DNA of 57,971 bases from Eubacteriales bacterium (GTDB lineage: Bacteria > Bacillota > Clostridia > Oscillospirales > Oscillospiraceae), in assembly GCA_030529655.1 (NCBI GenBank), contig JAUMWJ010000004.1, forward strand, positions 1 to 57,971, read 5' to 3'. The notes beneath the pieces were generated by a model. The model was not told the origin of the DNA. It made no database searches and saw only the letters and a program-made list of their open reading frames with translations. The translations under genes were made by a program, and so were the position numbers. Below are positions 1 through 7,791 of this stretch, piece after piece. How positions within the stretch are numbered: position 1 is the stretch's first letter; each line of letters begins with the position of its first letter.

Positions 1-368
1 ATCATGACCATGATCATGACGAACATCAACATCATCATGATGAAGATGAGTGCGATGATCCCCATTGCTCCTGCCACCATCATCACCACCACGCTGATGA
101 GGTGTTTACCTCCTGGGGTGCTGAAACACCCAAAACCTTCACCGAGGACGTCATTCGCGCCATCCTCACCGAACTGGACAGCGGCAAGTACGGTGCTATC
201 CTGCGTGCCAAGGGCATCGTTCCCACAGCGGACGGCAAGTGGCTGCACTTTGACTATGTACCGGAGGAACATGAGGTGCGCTATGGCGCGGCGGACTATA
301 CCGGCCGTCTGTGCGTGATCGGCTCTCACCTTGACGAGCATGAGCTGCACCACCTGTTTGGTATCTAA
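1..368 (+). CDS. COG0523/CobW-family metal GTPase, C-terminal part (5' end outside window)
   Basis: Reading frame 3 is open from the window edge to TAA at 366-368, so only about 121 C-terminal residues are visible. The segment opens with a metal-ligand-rich linker of alternating His and Asp, then a Cys-x-Cys and six consecutive His (positions about 3-90). A CobW C-terminal-type domain follows, containing RAKGIVP, a GKWLHFDYVPE stretch and the end HELHHLFGI. COG0523 proteins are P-loop GTPases that deliver or store metals, often zinc; the His-rich linker between GTPase and C-terminal domains is typical of that group. The GTPase domain itself is not in view. The next gene begins 11 bp downstream, so the two are probably one operon. 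The metal cannot be told from the sequence. Confidence 0.85.
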   Translation, partial: HDHDHDEHQHHHDEDECDDPHCSCHHHHHHADEVFTSWGAETPKTFTEDVIRAILTELDSGKYGAILRAKGIVPTADGKWLHFDYVPEEHEVRYGAADYTGRLCVIGSHLDEHELHHLFGI

Positions 369-379
369 GGAGAAGATTC

Positions 380-1309
380 ATGGATATTCCTGTTTATCTC
401 ATTGCCGGATTTTTAGATGCCGGTAAGACCAATTTTATCAACGGTATCCTGCAGGACGGCTTTGCCCGTGACGATCGCACGCTGCTGATCTGCTGCGAAG
501 AGGGCGAGGAGGAGTATGACCGCAAGGCTCACTCCAATGTATTCACCTATACCATTGAAGATCCTGAGGACATGACCCCGGAACTTTTCAAAAAGCTGGA
601 AAAGCAGTATAAGCCCAAGCAGGTCATTATCGAGTATAACGGCATGTGGATGATCGAACCGCTCTACCGCGAGGGCCTGCCTGCCAACTGGATTTTGTAT
701 CAGATCATGTGTCTGGTGGATGCCACCACCTTTGAGATGTATGTCAAGAACATGGGCCAGCTGATGATGGAGAAGATCACCAATGCGGATATGCTGATTT
801 TCAACCGCTGCAATGAGGAACTGCGCGCGCAGCTGCGTTCCCGCAATTTGCGTATGGTGAACCGCCGCGCTGATATCTTTTTGGAGAATGCCGACGGCAC
901 CAGTGAGGAGTATGTCACCGACGACATGGCCCCTTTTGATCTGAGCGGCGGCAAGCTGGCTGTGCCCGATGACGATTACGGCATCTGGTATGTAGATCTG
1001 ATGGACAACCCCGACCGCTATGAGGGCATGACGGTCACTTTTAAGGGATTGATGTGCCACTCCAAGAAGTTCAAGGGCATCCATTGCCCCGGTCGCTTTG
1101 CCATGGTCTGCTGTGAAAACGATATGCAGTTCCTGGCGCTGGTCTGCAAGGGCGAGGGCATGGAGAAGTACAAGGATCGTGAGTGGGTGGAAGTAACTGC
1201 CACCGTGAAGAAGGAGCAGTCCACGGCATATGATGGCGAGGGCCCTGTGCTGTATGTGACGGAACTTCACAAGTGCGAAAAACCCAAGAACGAAGTGGTT
1301 TCCTTCTGA
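380..1309 (+). CDS. CobW-like GTPase fused to a TIGR03943/DUF1980-type C-terminal domain
   Basis: 309 residues. The N-terminal half is a COG0523-like P-loop GTPase with GFLDAGKT at about residues 11-18 and a Cys-Cys pair in LLICCEEGEEEYD where CobW proteins carry their CxCC metal motif. The guanine-specificity loop reads NRCN rather than NKxD. From about residue 200 the protein changes to a beta-rich domain (DDYGIWYVDLMDNPDRYEG, then FKGIHCPGRF and VEVTATV) resembling the C-terminal domain of the TIGR03943/YcgQ family, usually found beside YcgR-type permeases and CobW GTPases. Here it appears fused to the GTPase. Start ATG at 380 has AAGGAG 7 bp upstream. Likely metal handling together with the preceding gene; substrate unknown. 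Confidence 0.75.
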   Translation: MDIPVYLIAGFLDAGKTNFINGILQDGFARDDRTLLICCEEGEEEYDRKAHSNVFTYTIEDPEDMTPELFKKLEKQYKPKQVIIEYNGMWMIEPLYREGLPANWILYQIMCLVDATTFEMYVKNMGQLMMEKITNADMLIFNRCNEELRAQLRSRNLRMVNRRADIFLENADGTSEEYVTDDMAPFDLSGGKLAVPDDDYGIWYVDLMDNPDRYEGMTVTFKGLMCHSKKFKGIHCPGRFAMVCCENDMQFLALVCKGEGMEKYKDREWVEVTATVKKEQSTAYDGEGPVLYVTELHKCEKPKNEVVSF

Positions 1310-1315
1310 TAAAAC

Positions 1316-1349
1316 AAATAAGCAGAGAACAGCCGTTCTCTGCTTATTT
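1316..1349. terminator. Bidirectional intrinsic terminator
   Basis: A perfect 15-bp stem (1316-1330 with 1335-1349) closes a 4-nt loop. It lies between the convergent CobW-like gene and feoA, with A/T-rich flanks giving a U-run in both directions. Confidence 0.9.
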
Positions 1350-1574
1350 TTATGTGATGATAATGCGTCTGGCGTCGTTTCGCCGCAGGGCGATCACGGT
1401 GTCCAGCACCTGATAGGCAATGGGATCCCCAAAAGGACTTTCCTGCAAAGCTGTCACCGTGCCGCCGGGTATAAAGCCCAGATCCAGCATCCGTCCGCGT
1501 TTTGGGCCGACAAAGTCCAACGCTTTGACGCAGGCGGACTGCCCCACGCCCAACAGATCCAGTGTCCGTTCCAT
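1350..1574 (-). CDS. feoA: FeoA-type ferrous iron transport accessory protein
   Basis: 74 residues, the usual size of a stand-alone FeoA SH3-like domain. The family pattern is visible: GPKRGRMLDLGFIPGGTVTA followed by YQVLDTVIALRRNDARRI (a hydrophobic strand then a basic end). FeoA is a small cytosolic partner of the FeoB iron(II) permease. Start ATG at 1574 follows AGGAGG with 7-bp spacing. It lies downstream of cdd on the same strand (57-bp gap), so co-transcription with cdd is likely. feoB is not adjacent but about 6 kb away on the other strand, an unusual split. Confidence 0.88.
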   Translation of the reverse strand: MERTLDLLGVGQSACVKALDFVGPKRGRMLDLGFIPGGTVTALQESPFGDPIAYQVLDTVIALRRNDARRIIIT

Positions 1575-1631
1575 AGAAATGGCCTCCTTTGTAAGGGGTT
1601 ACGCCATTTTATGTCCGGTCGACACCGTGTG

Positions 1632-2021
1632 TCACAGCCAGGTGTTGTCAAAACCGTACGGCAGCAGCTCGCGCAGGGCGAATTTTCGGTTCTCACCCTT
1701 TCCGTTGAGGCAGATCACCTCAATATCGGGAGCGAACTCCATCATGAATTGCCGGCAGATACCGCAGGGCACACAAAAATCATCGGATTTTCCTGCAATA
1801 GCAATGCGCACGAAGTCCCGGTGTCCTTCGCTGACCGCTTTGGATAGGGCGGTGCGTTCAGCGCAGGTGCCGGCACCGTAGGCGGCGTTTTCAATGTTAC
1901 AGCCGGTAAATACACTGCCGTCGCTGCATTCTACGGCAGCACCCACAGGGAAGTGGGAGTAGGGGCAATACGCCATATCCATCATACCGATCGCCTTTTG
2001 GCACAGCTCTCTTTCCGTCAT
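1632..2021 (-). CDS. cdd: Cytidine deaminase
   Basis: 129 residues, full length for the homotetrameric class. It converts cytidine and deoxycytidine to uridine and deoxyuridine. Zinc ligands are Cys53 (in TCAERTA), Cys86 and Cys89 (in PCGICRQ). Glu55 is the proton-shuttle residue, and NIEN at about 42-45 matches the ribose-binding motif. Start ATG at 2021 follows AGGAGG. A near-consensus promoter (2078-2106) sits in the 3' end region of the upstream ABC gene, and the hairpin at 2048-2080 lies between promoter and RBS. Uridine made here could feed the uridine phosphorylase at 10355-11122. Confidence 0.95.
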   Translation of the reverse strand: MTERELCQKAIGMMDMAYCPYSHFPVGAAVECSDGSVFTGCNIENAAYGAGTCAERTALSKAVSEGHRDFVRIAIAGKSDDFCVPCGICRQFMMEFAPDIEVICLNGKGENRKFALRELLPYGFDNTWL

Positions 2022-2047
2022 ATGCGGTACCTCCTGATCAAAAAATA

Positions 2048-2080
2048 ATAAAGGGGCGGCAGATCTGCCGTCCCTTTATT
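2048..2080 (-). terminator. Terminator of the ABC exporter operon, also in the cdd leader
   Basis: An AAAGGG-type inverted repeat of about 14 bp with TCTGCC at its apex, followed on the minus strand by TTATTATTTTTT. It lies 30 bp past the stop of the ABC gene at 2110 and just before the cdd RBS. Confidence 0.85.
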
Positions 2081-2106
2081 GTACCTGTAAAATGCGATAC
2101 CGTCAA
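2078..2106 (-). promoter_or_regulatory. Sigma-A promoter for cdd-feoA
   Basis: On the minus strand TTGACG (2106-2101), a 17-bp spacer and TACAAT (2083-2078). Predicted transcription would start inside the hairpin 2048-2080, giving cdd mRNA a 5' stem-loop. Confidence 0.65.
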
Positions 2107-2109
2107 GTC

Positions 2110-3975
2110 TTATGCCAACTCCGCCTGACCGGTGTAGAGCTGATAGTAGCGACCCTTTTCGTCTAAAAGCTGGGCGTGATCGCCGCGCTCGATAATCTCG
2201 CCCTGCTCCAGCACCAAAATGGCCTTGGCGTTGCGAACGGTAGACAGGCGGTGGGCGATCACGAATACGGTGCGGCCTTCCATCAGAGAATCCATGCCCT
2301 GTTCGATCAGCGTTTCCGTTCGGGTATCAATGGAGGATGTGGCCTCATCGAGGATCAGCACCGGCGGATTGGCCACAGCGGCGCGGGCAATGGCCAATAG
2401 CTGCCGTTCACCTTGGCTCAAACTGCCGCCATCACCGGTCAGCATGGTGTCGTAGCCCTGAGGCAGATGGCGGATAAAGGTGTCGGCATTGGCCAGCTTG
2501 GCGGCGGCACGCACCTGCTCGTCGGTGGCGTCCGGCTTGCCGTAGCGAATGTTGTCTGCAATGGTGCCGGTAAACAGGTGGGTGTCCTGCAATACCATAC
2601 CCAAGCTGCGGCGCAGCGATTCCTTGGCGATGTCGCGCACATTGATGCCGTCGTAGGTGATGGTGCCCTCCTGAATATCGTAAAAACGGTTGATCAGGTT
2701 GGTGATGGTGGTCTTGCCGGCACCGGTAGAGCCGACAAAGGCGATCTTCTGACCCGGCTTGGCAAACAGGGAAATGCCGTGCAGCACCACTTTGTCCTCG
2801 TTGTAGCCGAATACCACATGGTCAAACCGCACATCGCCCCGCAATTCGATGAGCTGTCCTTCCGGCGTTTTCCACGCCCAATGACCGGTGTACTGCGCGG
2901 TTTCACGCAGTTCCTCGCCGTTTTTCTCCACACGCACCAACACGGTTTTTCCTTCGTCAACCTCCGGCTCGGCGTCAATGACGGCGAAAATACGCTCTGC
3001 GCCTGCCACGGCGGCCAGTAATACATTCACCTGTTGGCTGATCTGGGCAATGGGCTGAGAAACCTGTTTCACATACAGCAGATACGCGCCCAGCGAACCA
3101 ATGTCAAATACACCGCCGATGGCCAGCAATCCACCCACACAGCAGGTCACCGCATAATTGATACGGCTCAAATTGCCCATAGCAGGCATCATGGAACCGG
3201 CATAGCCATGTGCCATGGTGGCAGCATCGCGGTAAGTTTCGTTCAGCTCGCGGAACTGTTCAATGGACTTATTCTCGTGGTTGAATACCTTGATGACCTT
3301 CTGTCCTTCAATCATTTCTTCGATATAGCCGTTTACACTGCCCAGTGCGCTTTGCTGCTTCTGGAAGCTGGTACGGCTGCGTCCGCCGATCACCTTAACA
3401 ACTAAGAACATGAGGAACAAAAATGCGAAAGAAATCAGCGTCAGGATCCAGTTGAGGTAGAGCATCATGATCACCGTACTCACAAAGGTCAGTGCGGAAG
3501 AAATCACGCTGGCGAAGCTTGAATTGATCATCTCAGACACGGTGTCAATGTCGTTGGTAAAACGGCTCATCAAGTCGCCGGACTGATGGGTGTCAAAGTA
3601 TTTCAGCGGCAGGGACTGCAGCTTGTCAAACAGATCCTGACGCAGCGCAGCCACCGTTTGCTGCGAAATATGCACCATAATGCGTGCATAGGCAAAGGAG
3701 CATCCGGCGGACAACAGGAATAAACCGCCCATTACGAACAGCATTTTCAGCAGTCCCTTAAAGTCGCCGGGAATAATGTAGTCGTTGATAATGGGCTTGA
3801 GAAAGTAGCTGGTGGCCACAGAACCCACCGAGCTGACGACCAGACAGACCGCCACTAAGATCAGCGCACCCTTGTATTTTCCGATATAGCGCAGGAGCTT
3901 GGCGATCGTGCCTTTCAGGTTTTGGGGTCGCTGATAACCGTGTCCGTGTCGACCGCCGCCTCTTTGATTAGCCAT
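2110..3975 (-). CDS. ABC exporter half-transporter, canonical-site subunit (MDR type)
   Basis: 621 residues: a His/Arg/Gly-rich N-terminus, a six-helix transmembrane domain (about 35-340), then the nucleotide-binding domain. It has a full catalytic set: Walker A GSTGAGKTT, signature LSQGERQ, Walker B VLILDEATSS with the catalytic Glu, and switch AHRLS. Its start overlaps the end of the second ABC gene by 8 bp, so the two half-transporters are translationally coupled and probably form a heterodimer. An insert of about 50 residues between the membrane and ATPase domains (around TAQYTGHWAWKTPEGQ) is longer than usual. With the MarR gene upstream this fits a drug or toxin exporter of the BmrCD/LmrCD class; substrate unknown. 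Confidence 0.9.
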   Translation of the reverse strand: MANQRGGGRHGHGYQRPQNLKGTIAKLLRYIGKYKGALILVAVCLVVSSVGSVATSYFLKPIINDYIIPGDFKGLLKMLFVMGGLFLLSAGCSFAYARIMVHISQQTVAALRQDLFDKLQSLPLKYFDTHQSGDLMSRFTNDIDTVSEMINSSFASVISSALTFVSTVIMMLYLNWILTLISFAFLFLMFLVVKVIGGRSRTSFQKQQSALGSVNGYIEEMIEGQKVIKVFNHENKSIEQFRELNETYRDAATMAHGYAGSMMPAMGNLSRINYAVTCCVGGLLAIGGVFDIGSLGAYLLYVKQVSQPIAQISQQVNVLLAAVAGAERIFAVIDAEPEVDEGKTVLVRVEKNGEELRETAQYTGHWAWKTPEGQLIELRGDVRFDHVVFGYNEDKVVLHGISLFAKPGQKIAFVGSTGAGKTTITNLINRFYDIQEGTITYDGINVRDIAKESLRRSLGMVLQDTHLFTGTIADNIRYGKPDATDEQVRAAAKLANADTFIRHLPQGYDTMLTGDGGSLSQGERQLLAIARAAVANPPVLILDEATSSIDTRTETLIEQGMDSLMEGRTVFVIAHRLSTVRNAKAILVLEQGEIIERGDHAQLLDEKGRYYQLYTGQAELA

Positions 3976-5704
3976 CGATGCTCACTCCTTCCTGTTGGGA
4001 TTGATAGACCTCTCGATAGATGTCGCAGCTATCCATAAGGGTGTCGTGATTGCCCTGTCCCACGATTTTACCGTCGTCTAAAACGAGGATCAGATCTGCA
4101 TCCATGACAGAGGTCACGCGCTGGGCAATGATCAATTTTGTGGTGTCCGGCAATGTATCACGCAGCGCTGCGCGGATCTTGGCATCGGTGGCGGTATCCA
4201 CGGCGGAGGTGGAGTCGTCCAGAATCAACACCTTGGGCTTTTTCAAAATGGCGCGAGCAATGCAAATGCGTTGCTTCTGACCGCCGGACACATTGGTGCC
4301 GCCCTGTTCGATGTAAGTGTCATAGCCATCGGGGCGCTGCATGATAAATTCATGGGCGCAGGCAATACGGCAAGCGTCAATCAGCTCTTCGTCGGTGGCG
4401 TATTCGTTACCCCATCGCAGGTTTTCCTTGATCGTGCCGGAAAACAGGGTATTTTTCTGCAATACCATGGCGCAGGCATCTCGCAGATGTTCCGCGGTGT
4501 ATGCTTTCACATCGTGACCGCCCACCAGAACATGACCCTCTGTGGCCTCGTACAGACGGGGGATCAGACTGACCAGCGTGGTTTTGGCGCTGCCGGTGCC
4601 GCCCAAAATGCCCACCGTCATGCCGCTTTCGATGTCCAAATTGATGTCGTCCAGATTCCATGCTTCGGTATGTTTGTTGTACTTGAATTTTACATGGTCA
4701 AAGCGTATGGCACCGTTTTCCACCAACAGATCGCTATCGGCTTGTGCATCGGTGATCTCCGGCTCTTCGTCCAGCACCGCAATAATGCGCTTGCCGCAGG
4801 CGATGGAACGGGTGAGGATCATCAGCACCATGGATACCATCATCAAAGACATGAGAATTTCTGTTGCATAGGTGAAGAATGCGATCAGGTCGCCGGAGAG
4901 CAGACTGCCTTCGTAGACATAGTGTCCGCCAATCCACATCAGCGATACAATGGTGCCGCCCATGAGCAGCATGATCACCGGCATAAATGTCACCACAAAG
5001 CCGAAAGCGCGTTCGGCGGTCTGCCGCAGATGGTGATTGCGCGCGGCAAATTTTTCCTTTTCCTGCTCCTCTCGTACAAAGGATTTCACCACACGGATCG
5101 CACCCACGTTTTCCTGCACCACCAGGTTGAGACCGTCGGTGGATTCCTGCAGCTTGGTAAAGAAAGGTCCCACTTTCATGATCACAATGATGACAGCGAT
5201 AATCAGCAGCGGAATCACCACTAAAAACACCTGACTCAGACGCAAGCTGATGGTCAATGCCATGATCAGCGCCGTTACCAGCATAGACGGGGCACGGATC
5301 AACATACGCATACCCATCACCAGCGTCATTTGCAGTGAAGCGACATCGTTGGTCAGACGGGTGATAAGGGAAGCGGTGGAGAAGTGCTCGATGTTGCTGA
5401 AAGAAAAGGTCTGTACCTTCTCATATTCCGCTTGCCGCAGATTGGCGCCGAAGCCCATACCGGCCTTGGCTGCCAAGGCGGCCGCACCTACGCCCATGGC
5501 AAGAGCGGCCAGCGCCATCACGACCATTTTCAGACCTGTAGCCAGAATGTAGGCCCGATCGCCGTTTTGGATGCCAATGTCCACAATGTCGCTCATGGCC
5601 TGCGGCAGCAGCAGCTCAAATACTGCCTCACCTGCCGAACATAAGACACCTAAAACAATCCAAATGCGATAGCCCCTGGTGTAAGGAGCCAGTTTTTTCA
5701 ACAT
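3968..5704 (-). CDS. ABC exporter half-transporter, degenerate-site subunit
   Basis: 578 residues: six-helix membrane domain then ATPase domain. Three catalytic positions are altered. Walker A reads GGTGSAKTT (Ala for the last Gly), Walker B reads VLILDDSTSA (Asp where the catalytic Glu should be), and the switch reads AQRVTS (Gln for His). The signature VSGGQKQR is intact. This is the pattern of the non-catalytic partner in asymmetric heterodimeric exporters such as BmrCD and LmrCD. The gene overlaps the MarR gene by 7 bp upstream and the partner by 8 bp downstream, forming a tight three-gene operon. Confidence 0.9.
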   Translation of the reverse strand: MLKKLAPYTRGYRIWIVLGVLCSAGEAVFELLLPQAMSDIVDIGIQNGDRAYILATGLKMVVMALAALAMGVGAAALAAKAGMGFGANLRQAEYEKVQTFSFSNIEHFSTASLITRLTNDVASLQMTLVMGMRMLIRAPSMLVTALIMALTISLRLSQVFLVVIPLLIIAVIIVIMKVGPFFTKLQESTDGLNLVVQENVGAIRVVKSFVREEQEKEKFAARNHHLRQTAERAFGFVVTFMPVIMLLMGGTIVSLMWIGGHYVYEGSLLSGDLIAFFTYATEILMSLMMVSMVLMILTRSIACGKRIIAVLDEEPEITDAQADSDLLVENGAIRFDHVKFKYNKHTEAWNLDDINLDIESGMTVGILGGTGSAKTTLVSLIPRLYEATEGHVLVGGHDVKAYTAEHLRDACAMVLQKNTLFSGTIKENLRWGNEYATDEELIDACRIACAHEFIMQRPDGYDTYIEQGGTNVSGGQKQRICIARAILKKPKVLILDDSTSAVDTATDAKIRAALRDTLPDTTKLIIAQRVTSVMDADLILVLDDGKIVGQGNHDTLMDSCDIYREVYQSQQEGVSIDG

Positions 5705-6159
5705 TCCGCTTCCTCCGTTTCCTCCGATAGATTTTTTGCCACGCGCATCAAATAACCTTTCAAAGCTGTCAGTTCATCGGCAGTAAAGCTGCGCTCCATG
5801 CGCTCGTTGACCTGCCGTACAATGCGCACGAAGTCGTCATAAAAGGCGCATCCTTTTTCCGTAAGGCACAAAATGCGACAGCGAGCATCCTCTTTTCCGG
5901 CCGTACGGATCAAGAATCCTTTTTCCTCCAATCGATCCACAATACCGTTGACGGTGGAGGGTTTGACCATCAGAAAATCCTGCAGCATTTTCTGGTTGAC
6001 CTCGTGCTTTGCCTTGTAAAGATAGGTCAGCGTATGGCATTGCATAGGGGACACATCATATTGACGCAGCTCTTTTTCCATTAACTTCTGAATCTGATGG
6101 TCGCAGTAGCCCATTAAAGGAGCAAAATGCTCCGGCATTTTCAGACAGCATCTTTTCAT
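5698..6159 (-). CDS. MarR-family transcriptional regulator
   Basis: 153 residues from ATG at 6159, chosen because AGGAGA lies 7 bp upstream; an in-frame TTG 18 bp further out lacks a suitable site. The winged helix-turn-helix covers about residues 30-110 (SPMQCHTLTYLY, then VKPSTVNGIVDRLEEKGF and the wing GKEDARCRILCLTEKG). Helices at both ends would form the dimer. It is the first gene of the exporter operon, and its promoter overlaps two palindromes (6190-6217), so it most likely represses itself and the exporter until a ligand binds. The inducer is unknown. Confidence 0.9.
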   Translation of the reverse strand: MKRCCLKMPEHFAPLMGYCDHQIQKLMEKELRQYDVSPMQCHTLTYLYKAKHEVNQKMLQDFLMVKPSTVNGIVDRLEEKGFLIRTAGKEDARCRILCLTEKGCAFYDDFVRIVRQVNERMERSFTADELTALKGYLMRVAKNLSEETEEAEC

Positions 6160-6185
6160 GTCTATATCTCCTTGCAAAAATGTTT

Positions 6186-6239
6186 TGCACGCTAAATGTT
6201 AGCACGCTAAATAGTAGCACTTGCCGTTTGGTCTGTCAA
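6186..6239 (-). promoter_or_regulatory. marR-ABC operon promoter with tandem palindromic operator
   Basis: Minus-strand TTGACA (6239-6234), 17-bp spacer, TACTAT (6216-6211). Two palindromes follow one another: GCTAA-ATG-TTAGC (6190-6202) and GCTA-N5-TAGC (about 6205-6217), inside the direct repeat CACGCTAAAT. Placement over and just past the -10 fits autorepression by the MarR protein. Confidence 0.75.
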
Positions 6240-6282
6240 GCGGAAAGGGTGTAAACAAATTGTGAATTGCTTATCAAACTTG

Positions 6283-6311
6283 TTGACAGGCGGGCAGATA
6301 TTCGTTATAGT
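6283..6311 (+). promoter_or_regulatory. Consensus sigma-A promoter with no open frame behind it
   Basis: TTGACA (6283-6288), 17-bp spacer, TATAGT (6306-6311). No credible coding frame lies between it and the terminator at 6371-6405. Confidence 0.75.
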
Positions 6312-6317
6312 AAAACC

Positions 6318-6405
6318 AAGATATAAATGCATTTGTGACATTGCTATTCTCTCTCCTTTCTTTCAAAAAACAGACGATCGGCTGAAAGGCCGATCGTCTG
6401 TTTTT
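6318..6405 (+). ncRNA. Candidate small RNA of about 88 nt
   Basis: The consensus promoter at 6283-6311 is followed after about 60 nt by a strong 12-bp terminator hairpin. The only ATG in between is followed by a stop after three codons and has no ribosome-binding site. The single-stranded part holds a pyrimidine run CTCTCTCCTTTCTTTC (about 6349-6364), complementary to purine-rich Shine-Dalgarno sequences, as in Gram-positive small RNAs that block ribosome binding. No homologue is recognised. It is divergent from marR and convergent with the LysM-GH18 gene. Confidence 0.5.
6371..6405. terminator. Bidirectional intrinsic terminator
   Basis: Perfect 12-bp stem (6371-6382 with 6389-6400), 6-nt loop, T-runs on both sides. 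It serves the minus-strand LysM-GH18 gene and the plus-strand small-RNA candidate. Confidence 0.9.
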
Positions 6406-7687
6406 ATGTGGCGAGGGCAATGTTGTACTGAGCGTTCAGCACCAGATAAAACTGGGGAAACTGCCGCATCAGATTCCAAAGTCCCAGACCCTGCAAGCCA
6501 TTTTCGGCAGCCAATGTTAATTTTGCCTCGGCGCTGCGGGCGTCTTCAAACCAAACCTCGTGTTCTGTTCCGTCCTCTGCCAGGTAGCGAAAGAACGGTG
6601 CCTGTGCTGTTTCATCATATTGCACGGCAACGCCGTAATTCCGAGCCAAAGCCAAGGCCTGCTCCGGAGAGAGGGATTGCGCACGAGTGACACCGCGCTC
6701 ATAGGGCAGAGGCCAGTCGTAGCCATAGGTGGGGATTCCCAGAAAGATCTTCTCCGGCGGAATTTCCGTCAGGGCGTATTCCAACACACGCCGCACCTGT
6801 GGCAGCGGCGCTACGGCCAGCGGAGGACCGTAGGTGTAGCCCCACTCATAGGTCATCAGCAATACGGCATCGGCGGCCTCGCTCAACGCAGCGTAGTCGT
6901 GACCTTCATAAAGCACACCCGGCTGCTGGGCATAGCTTTTCGGTGCCAGCGCCACAATGACGGGGTAGCCCAAGGGGCTTAGCTGCTCACGCAGCCGGGC
7001 GATAAAGTCGGCGTAGGCCTGTGCCAGTTCAGCTCCGAGAAATTCAAAGTCCACATCCAATGCGCGGTAGCCCTTGTTCTGCATATTGGCGATGACCTCG
7101 GCAATCAGCAGTTCCTGCCGCACAGGATCAGTCAGAACATCGGCGGCTCGCTGGGAGCTGAAATTGCCCTCCTCTGTCAGGGTAGACAGGTGCATCCAGG
7201 GCTGTACCTCGTAGCGCGCGGCATCGGCCAACAGCGATTCATCCATCAATGGCACCAGACGACCTTCAGCAGTGATGCCGTAGGTGAATGGGGTGAGATA
7301 AGAGAGATAGGGCAGCTCCTGCTGTAATAACAGGGGAGAGATAAAGGGGTACGCATAGCCGTTGACGCCGAATGTATACGGTTTGTCTCCGCCTGTCTCT
7401 ATCACGATCTCCTCACCGGGCGTGATGGTGTCCTGCCCTAAAAGGAAGTAATTGTTCTGATAGATTTCCCGTTGACTGATGCCGTATTGTCGGGCAATGG
7501 AGGAAATGGTGTCACCGTCGCCTACTGTGTGAACCACGGTGGGGAATAAAATGACCAGCGTCTGCCCCACCACCAACTGTCCGTCTTCCGGCACCAGATT
7601 TTGCCGCTGTAAAAGTGTGGGTGATACGCCGTATTGACGGGCGATGGAGAAAATGGTTTCTCCCTCGCTTACTGTGTGAATTGTCAT
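6404..7687 (-). CDS. LysM-GH18 spore peptidoglycan hydrolase-like protein (SleL/YaaH type)
   Basis: About 427 residues from ATG 7687 (GAGGTG 7 bp upstream; ATG 7690 is also possible). Two LysM domains open the protein (TIHTVSEGETIFSIARQYGV and VVHTVGDGDTISSIARQYGI), followed by a GH18 TIM-barrel with the catalytic-strand motif ALDVDFEFL, whose Glu is the expected acid/base residue. There is no signal peptide, as in Bacillus SleL/YaaH, which load onto spores from the mother cell and act as N-acetylglucosaminidases on cortex fragments. This points to a spore former, although related genes also occur in non-sporulating relatives. It is a single-gene unit ending at the terminator at 6371-6405. 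Confidence 0.85.
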   Translation of the reverse strand: MTIHTVSEGETIFSIARQYGVSPTLLQRQNLVPEDGQLVVGQTLVILFPTVVHTVGDGDTISSIARQYGISQREIYQNNYFLLGQDTITPGEEIVIETGGDKPYTFGVNGYAYPFISPLLLQQELPYLSYLTPFTYGITAEGRLVPLMDESLLADAARYEVQPWMHLSTLTEEGNFSSQRAADVLTDPVRQELLIAEVIANMQNKGYRALDVDFEFLGAELAQAYADFIARLREQLSPLGYPVIVALAPKSYAQQPGVLYEGHDYAALSEAADAVLLMTYEWGYTYGPPLAVAPLPQVRRVLEYALTEIPPEKIFLGIPTYGYDWPLPYERGVTRAQSLSPEQALALARNYGVAVQYDETAQAPFFRYLAEDGTEHEVWFEDARSAEAKLTLAAENGLQGLGLWNLMRQFPQFYLVLNAQYNIALAT

Positions 7688-7791
7688 CATACAACACCTC
7701 AAAATACTGTATTCACCCTATCCTGTCCGGTATGTCATGCACGGAGAGGAAAATGACCGCATAGGATGGCAAGCGAGGGAGGAGAGGGAAT

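Noticed and set aside
5698..6177. Longer MarR start at TTG 6177
   Set aside because: No RBS at usable distance, whereas ATG 6159 has AGGAGA 7 bp upstream.
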